A DNA stretch of 8,715 bases, from positions 1 to 8,715 of the forward strand of contig CAMBGW010000038.1 of the NCBI GenBank assembly GCA_945866245.1. Direction: 5' to 3'. The notes under the pieces are model-generated. The model did not search any database, was not told the origin of the DNA, and saw nothing but the letters and a program-made list of their open reading frames with translations. This document shows, one piece after another, positions 6,218 to 8,715 of the stretch (positions within the stretch are counted from its first letter, which is position 1; each line of letters opens with the position of its first letter). Position numbers and translations under genes: made by a program. This DNA is from Verrucomicrobia subdivision 6 bacterium (lineage in GTDB: Bacteria; Verrucomicrobiota; Verrucomicrobiia; Methylacidiphilales; Verrucolacustridaceae).

Positions 6218-6304
6218 GGACGGGTGGCAGAGCGGTTTAATGTACCTGACTCGAAATCAGGAGTAGGGGTAACCCTACCGTGGGTTCAAATCCCACCCCG
6301 TCCG
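6218..6304 (+). tRNA. trnS: tRNA-Ser with anticodon CGA
   Basis: A complete 87-nt class II tRNA. The 7-bp acceptor stem pairs GGACGGG (6218-6224) with CCCGTCC (6297-6303), with discriminator G6304. The anticodon stem CCTGA/TCAGG (6245-6249 with 6257-6261) encloses the loop CTCGAAA; the anticodon CGA at 6252-6254 reads the serine codon UCG. The long variable arm GTAGGG-GTAA-CCCTAC (6263-6278) is diagnostic of serine tRNAs. The T arm is GTGGG TTCAAAT CCCAC (6280-6296). The D stem is short (GCA with TGT, including a G-U pair). The 3' CCA is not encoded. The gene is the boundary between the minus-strand block and the plus-strand accessory block, and its 3' end is part of a direct repeat. Confidence 0.96.
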
Positions 6305-6321
6305 AGTCTTCGAGGACGGGG
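6296..6321 (+). terminator. Hairpin overlapping the tRNA 3' end
   Basis: CCCCGTCC (6296-6303, the tRNA acceptor 3' strand plus one T-stem base) pairs perfectly over 8 bp with GGACGGGG (6314-6321) across a 10-nt loop. TAAAAC follows, with no U-run. It may be a terminator, or a structure competing with the tRNA acceptor stem. Confidence 0.4.
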
Positions 6322-6356
6322 TAAAACTAATCAAGCCGGAGGCGAAATGTGATTGG
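6300..6356 (+). repeat. 57-nt direct repeat, copy 1 (overlaps tRNA 3' end)
   Basis: Matches 6482-6538 at 54 of 57 positions with no gaps, at an offset of 182 nt. It begins inside the last five bases of the tRNA. Repeat positions 28-34 and 51-57 form a 7-bp stem (here with one U-G wobble) enclosing GCC-GGA-GGC. Confidence 0.9.
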
Positions 6357-6426
6357 GCCAGGGGCGGGTGTGCGGGGGCGCTCATTTGGTCCCCCTTTAC
6401 CCTGAGACCTATGCCATGACCTTTCC

Positions 6427-6478
6427 AAGAGGAGGAATTGTGCGCTTACGCACACGCGCATTCACCCCTCTTATTTCT
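6427..6478 (+). terminator. Large imperfect stem-loop between the repeats
   Basis: Outer stem AAGAGG/CCTCTT (6427-6432 with 6467-6472), then short GG/CC and AAT/ATT pairings with bulges, capped by a perfect 6-bp hairpin TGTGCG-CTTA-CGCACA (6439-6454). ATTTCT follows (6473-6478), a weak U-tract on the plus strand. It could terminate tRNA transcription or be a small structured RNA. The remainder of 6357-6481 shows no gene I can support. Confidence 0.45.
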
Positions 6479-6481
6479 AAA

Positions 6482-6538
6482 GTCCGAGTCTGCGAGGACG
6501 GGGTAAATCCAATCAAGCCGGAGGCGAAATGTGATTGG
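6482..6538 (+). repeat. 57-nt direct repeat, copy 2
   Basis: The second copy is not attached to a tRNA. The three differences from copy 1 are at repeat positions 11, 27 and 29. Here the stem CCAATCA/TGATTGG (6509-6515 with 6532-6538) is fully Watson-Crick. It ends 58 nt before the SRAP gene start. Confidence 0.9.
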
Positions 6539-6596
6539 CCTAAGAGTGGCTGTAATTCTCTCTGTAAAACCTTCCTTTGAGCCCTATTGAAAAGGG

Positions 6597-7217
6597 ATGT
6601 GTAGCCGATATTCCCGGACCAAGGGGCAGGTGAAGGTCGGTAAGACTAAAGTTGCGATTAAAGCCCCACCCCAAGCGATTATACGCCCCACAGACAGAGC
6701 TTCCGTAATCCGCAAGGGGTCCGGAGGACTGGAGGAGGCAAATCTTCGGTGGGGGCTGATTCCTTCCTGGGCCAAGGATCCCAAGATCGGGGTTCAGTGC
6801 ATCAACGCCCGGGCTGAAACCATCTCGGAGAAGCCGTCGTTCCGAGAAGCTTTCCAGAAAAGGCGGTGTCTGGTTCCTGCCGATGGTTTTTGGGAATGGG
6901 AGATGGCTGGCAAAAAGAAGATTCCGTGGAAATTTGCCCGGCCGGATAGTCAGGAGTTTTGCATGGCTGGACTTTGGGAGAGTTGGCTTGCTGATGGCGA
7001 ACCCTTGGAAACATTCACCATCATCACAACTTCGCCCAACGGGTTGGTGAGCCCGGTTCATGATCGCATGCCGGTGATACTTACCCCGGAGGCAGGGAAA
7101 GCATGGCTCGAAAAGGGGGGAGTTGGGTGCCTTAGAGCGATTGAGGATGATTTTCTGGTCAAAACCTATGAAGTGAAGCCAGACAGGGCAGATGATCAGA
7201 CTAAGTTAAACTTTTGA
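6597..7217 (+). CDS. yedK: SRAP/YedK-HMCES family abasic-site DNA-protein crosslinker
   Basis: A 206-residue SOS response-associated peptidase (SRAP) family protein. Characterised members use Cys2 to form a stable crosslink to abasic sites in single-stranded DNA, shielding them during replication. Every key residue can be placed: Cys2 directly after Met1, Asn70 and Arg72 in CINARAET, Glu100 in ADGFWEW, and His155 in VHDRMP. The WGLIPSW segment (52-58) is also typical. Cys2 fixes the ATG at 6597. An AAGGG abuts this ATG with no spacer, so it is unlikely to act as a normal SD. The N-terminal region is atypical: MCSRY replaces the usual MCGRF/Y, and the usual YNxAPT motif reads as IIRPTDR (28-34). 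It is the first gene after the tRNA and repeat region, a common position for accessory genes. Confidence 0.93.
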   Translation: MCSRYSRTKGQVKVGKTKVAIKAPPQAIIRPTDRASVIRKGSGGLEEANLRWGLIPSWAKDPKIGVQCINARAETISEKPSFREAFQKRRCLVPADGFWEWEMAGKKKIPWKFARPDSQEFCMAGLWESWLADGEPLETFTIITTSPNGLVSPVHDRMPVILTPEAGKAWLEKGGVGCLRAIEDDFLVKTYEVKPDRADDQTKLNF

Positions 7218-7219
7218 AC

Positions 7220-7249
7220 CCTACCCCTGCGGATGTCCCATGGGGTGGG
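7220..7249 (+). terminator. Hairpin after the SRAP gene
   Basis: CCTACCCC (7220-7227) pairs with GGGGTGGG (7242-7249) over 8 bp with one T-G wobble and a 14-nt loop, starting 3 nt after the SRAP stop. There is no U-run. It lies between the SRAP stop and the preferred start of the next gene. Confidence 0.35.
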
Positions 7250-7262
7250 AGAGGATTGGGGC

Positions 7263-7775
7263 ATGCAAAGAACAAAACTCGTTAGTCGATCTGGTGGTGA
7301 TCTGAGTGGAGGAGGGGAGAGGGTATTCTTCGATGATGGGCAGGTGAGGATTACGGAATCGCTGGTGACGATTGGGCATCCTTGGAACAAGGCGTTTGCC
7401 GTGCGGGAAATCACCTCGGTGACGTATGGGAAAAACAGGTCCAACGATCTGGGGGCATCACTTATGCGAACTGTGGGTTGGTTGGCGTTGGGATTTGGGC
7501 TTCTGATGGGATTAGCCGGATTCTGGCCCGGAATGGTCTTTGGGCTTTTTATGGGAGTAGGGCTGCTGTTCGGTGGTCATAAAAAAGATGTGCCGTATAG
7601 TGTGACACTCAGTACTGGCGACTTTTGGGAGACGGAGTACTTGAGCAGTAAATCGCTGGAATGGTGTGAGGCAGTTGCCTCTGCAGTTCAGCAGGCGATT
7701 TCCTACAAACCGGAGCCGCCTTCGAACGATGGCGGGCAATTCATTCCAGCTCCGCAAAGCAGGTTAAGGAATTAG
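7263..7775 (+). CDS. DUF6232-like small membrane protein
   Basis: A 170-residue protein of unknown function that resembles DUF6232. The N-terminal half has VFFDDGQVRITESLVTIG (21-38) followed by REITSVTYGKNR (48-59), the pattern I associate with that family. Two Gly-rich hydrophobic stretches at about 71-88 and 89-105 form a likely helical membrane hairpin. A short beta-rich C-terminal part (YSVTLSTGDFWETEYLSSKS) may be cytoplasmic and PH-like. The ATG at 7263 is preferred over 7233 because it leaves an intergenic hairpin intact and begins with a normal N-terminus; GAGG occurs 9 nt upstream. The longer form adds ten residues. It has no recognisable functional link to its neighbours. The family call is from memory of the motif and is moderately secure. 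Confidence 0.72.
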   Translation: MQRTKLVSRSGGDLSGGGERVFFDDGQVRITESLVTIGHPWNKAFAVREITSVTYGKNRSNDLGASLMRTVGWLALGFGLLMGLAGFWPGMVFGLFMGVGLLFGGHKKDVPYSVTLSTGDFWETEYLSSKSLEWCEAVASAVQQAISYKPEPPSNDGGQFIPAPQSRLRN

Positions 7776-7841
7776 GGGATGTACCAATCCCTCGTGCAAA
7801 AGGAGAGATGGATCGCTTGGTTAAAGAAGAAAAGTAGGGCG

Positions 7842-7878
7842 TTGCAATATTGTAAATATAGTGTATTGCTACTATACA
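7842..7878 (+). promoter_or_regulatory. brnTA promoter/operator region
   Basis: An AT-rich block before brnT with overlapping symmetry: CAATATTG (7845-7852), GCAATA/TATTGC (7844-7849 with 7864-7869) and TATAGT/ACTATA (7857-7862 with 7871-7876). Possible -10 elements are TATAGT (7857-7862) or TATTGC (7864-7869); the latter has TTGCAA 16 nt upstream. BrnA antitoxins are known to autorepress, so these repeats are candidate operators. No single promoter assignment is convincing. Confidence 0.5.
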
Positions 7879-7879
7879 G

Positions 7880-8173
7880 ATGATCGAACTCTCCTTTGAG
7901 TGGGATCCTGGCAAAGCGGCGACCAACGCCGGAAAGCACGGGGTCACCTTTGAGGAGGCGAAGACGGTGTTCCACGATGAGCACGCCTTGTTGATTGATG
8001 ATCCGGACCACTCGAAATCCGAGGACCGGTTCATCCTGATGGGGCACAGCCTCCGTGGCCGGGTGCTGGTGGTGGTGCACTGTTTCCGCCAAGGAGGTAA
8101 AGTCATCCGCTTGATCTCGGCCCGGTTGGCTGGGAAGCAGGAAAGAAAAACCTACGAGGAGAAAACAAAATGA
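7880..8173 (+). CDS. brnT: BrnT family type II toxin
   Basis: A 97-residue RelE-fold ribonuclease toxin; characterised BrnT cleaves RNA and blocks translation until bound by BrnA. Family signatures are FEWDPGKAATNAGKHGVTFEEA (quoted in two parts: FEWDPGKA at 6-13 and KHGVTFEEA at 19-27), DDPDHS (40-45), and the C-terminal IRLISARLAGKQERKTYEE. The length is normal and the frame intact. No SD precedes the ATG at 7880, which follows an AT-rich promoter/operator region. The stop overlaps the brnA start as ATGA. The toxin-first order is the known order for brnTA operons. Intact coding suggests a functional module rather than a relic. Confidence 0.94.
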   Translation: MIELSFEWDPGKAATNAGKHGVTFEEAKTVFHDEHALLIDDPDHSKSEDRFILMGHSLRGRVLVVVHCFRQGGKVIRLISARLAGKQERKTYEEKTK

Positions 8174-8382
8174 GAAAATCCTATGACTTTAGCCATGCTC
8201 GCAAGAACCCCTACGCCAAGCGGCTGAAAAAGCCCGTCACGATCCGGTTGCAATCCGACATTATCGACTATTTTAAGGCGATGGCGGCGGACACGGGGAT
8301 TCCCTACCAGAACCTCATCAACCTGTATTTGTCGGACTGTGCGGTGGAAGGTCGACGATTGGCGCTGGGCTGGAAGAAGTAA
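8170..8382 (+). CDS. brnA: BrnA family antitoxin
   Basis: A 70-residue antitoxin with a ribbon-helix-helix DNA-binding region. It neutralises BrnT by direct binding and, in studied systems, represses its own operon. The N-terminus MRKSYDFSHARKNPYAKRL is the typical toxin-contact segment; KPVTIRLQSDIIDYFKAMA (21-39) and TGIPYQNLINLYL (42-54) form the ribbon-helix-helix part. GAGGAG at 8156-8161, 8 nt before the ATG, is one of the few clear SD sequences in the window, and the start also overlaps the brnT stop. The two signals together should favour antitoxin synthesis. Confidence 0.94.
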   Translation: MRKSYDFSHARKNPYAKRLKKPVTIRLQSDIIDYFKAMAADTGIPYQNLINLYLSDCAVEGRRLALGWKK

Positions 8383-8426
8383 TCAAAGTTAAGGCAATCT
8401 TCGGAGCCATTCCGTCCTTTGTCCCT

Positions 8427-8440
8427 GGCTAGGCATAGCC
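8427..8440 (+). terminator. Small hairpin after brnTA
   Basis: Perfect 5-bp stem GGCTA-GGCA-TAGCC, 44 nt after the brnA stop. No U-run follows. The rest of 8383-8461 shows nothing else I can support. Confidence 0.25.
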
Positions 8441-8461
8441 TGCCGATGTCGCCAGAAAGCG

Positions 8462-8490
8462 TTTGCAGGGATCCGGAAGAGGTTTAAAGT
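8462..8490 (+). promoter_or_regulatory. Candidate promoter of hicB
   Basis: TTTGCA (8462-8467), a 17-nt spacer, then TAAAGT (8485-8490), ending 6 nt before the ATG at 8497. Both hexamers match 4/6. The geometry repeats that seen at other starts in the window. Confidence 0.35.
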
Positions 8491-8496
8491 TAGTTT

Positions 8497-8694
8497 ATGG
8501 CCGCCAATTACACAGCGATTGTAAAAAAAGACGGGGCTTGGTGGTTGGGATGGATTGAGGAAGTTCCGGGTGTGAATGCCCAGGAAAAAACAAAGTCTAA
8601 GCTTATGGTCTCGCTTAAAGAGGTACTGGCAGAGGCGTTGGACGGCTTGGTATCCTTTCGTAAGTTGGCAATAGTTTTCAAGGGAGTGAAATAA
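8497..8694 (+). CDS. hicB: HicB family antitoxin (short form)
   Basis: A 65-residue partial-RNase-H-fold antitoxin, expected to bind and inhibit the HicA toxin encoded next. The N-terminal part YTAIVKKDGAWWLGWIEEV and PGVNAQEKT (24-32) match the family closely. There is no C-terminal DNA-binding domain; short HicB proteins of this type are common. The C-terminus (EALDGLVSFRKLAIVFKGVK, 46-65) departs from the usual end, so it may be slightly shortened. The TAA is directly followed by the hicA ATG. A GGAAGAGG at 8475-8482 is 14 nt from the start, too far to be a good SD. The antitoxin-first order is one of the two arrangements found in hic loci. Confidence 0.88.
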   Translation: MAANYTAIVKKDGAWWLGWIEEVPGVNAQEKTKSKLMVSLKEVLAEALDGLVSFRKLAIVFKGVK

Positions 8695-8715
8695 ATGAAG
8701 AGTAGTGTGATTCGC
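8695..8715 (+). CDS. hicA: HicA-like toxin, first 7 codons only
   Basis: ATG directly abuts the hicB stop and reads MKSSVIR to the window edge, the kind of start seen in HicA mRNA-interferase toxins. AGGGAG at 8681-8686, inside hicB, is a good SD at 8 nt. The identification rests mainly on position after hicB. Confidence 0.6.

Noticed and set aside
6300..6538. CRISPR array or classical att pair
   Set aside because: There are only two copies with a 125-nt non-repetitive gap, no third unit and no integrase or cas gene, so neither label is supported here.
6551..6566. CTGT-N8-CTGT before the SRAP gene, resembling half of a LexA box
   Set aside because: The two CTGT units are in direct rather than inverted orientation, so it is not an SOS box; no other LexA-like site was seen.
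6353..6580. 75-codon open frame (or a 46-codon form from a GTG at 6440 preceded by GGAGG)
   Set aside because: It runs through a stem-loop and repeat copy 2; the repeat's differences are all nonsynonymous in this frame, so coding constraint is not supported.
7754..7837. A 27-codon lysine/glutamate-rich stretch in another frame across the end of the DUF6232-like gene (ending EMDRLVKEEK)
   Set aside because: It looks like the tail of an antitoxin-like gene, but no start or upstream continuation exists in this frame, and chance cannot be excluded.
7850..7878. TTGTAA-N17-TATACA as the brnT promoter
   Set aside because: Transcription would begin at about 7885, after the brnT ATG at 7880, so it cannot serve the full-length gene.

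Overview
The window reads as a bacterial chromosome segment, probably from a Gram-negative lineage. The combination of an RRFGRTEL-type aldo/keto reductase, stand-alone STAS and HATPase partner-switch genes, and almost no Shine-Dalgarno (SD) sequences reminds me of the Planctomycetota-Verrucomicrobiota group. That placement is an impression, not a demonstrated result.

Left half (1-6139), mostly minus strand. An adenine phosphoribosyltransferase gene (apt, 763-1299) overlaps a partial aldo/keto reductase gene (1-766) by four bases. A single-domain STAS anti-anti-sigma gene (1392-1724, plus strand) diverges from apt and converges on a minus-strand pair: an RsbW-like ATPase/kinase (1741-2178) and, upstream of it, an unusual tandem-STAS protein (2175-2789). 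Further upstream is a complete polar amino acid ABC importer (ATPase, permease, binding protein). It is headed by a small cyclic-nucleotide-binding-fold protein with no DNA-binding domain. A secreted protein of unknown function (5621-6139) closes this half.

Middle (6140-6596). A tRNA-Ser(CGA) gene with a strong promoter is followed by two copies of a 57-nt repeat. The first copy overlaps the tRNA 3' end. A large stem-loop lies between the copies.

Right half (6597-8715), all plus strand and accessory in character. It holds an SRAP/YedK DNA-crosslink sensor gene, a DUF6232-like membrane protein, a complete BrnT/BrnA toxin-antitoxin pair, and a HicB antitoxin followed by the first seven codons of a HicA-like toxin. 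A tRNA gene with flanking repeats next to stacked toxin-antitoxin modules suggests an integration hotspot, although no integrase is visible.

Two expression themes recur. Several transcription-unit heads have a plausible -10 hexamer ending only 6-9 nt before the start codon and no SD, consistent with leaderless or nearly leaderless mRNAs. Inside the minus-strand units, genes are joined by ATGA or TTGA stop/start overlaps, two of them with TTG start codons. I did not find a clearly new system; the best candidates for follow-up are the tRNA-adjacent repeat, the tandem-STAS partner-switch pair and the leaderless organisation.
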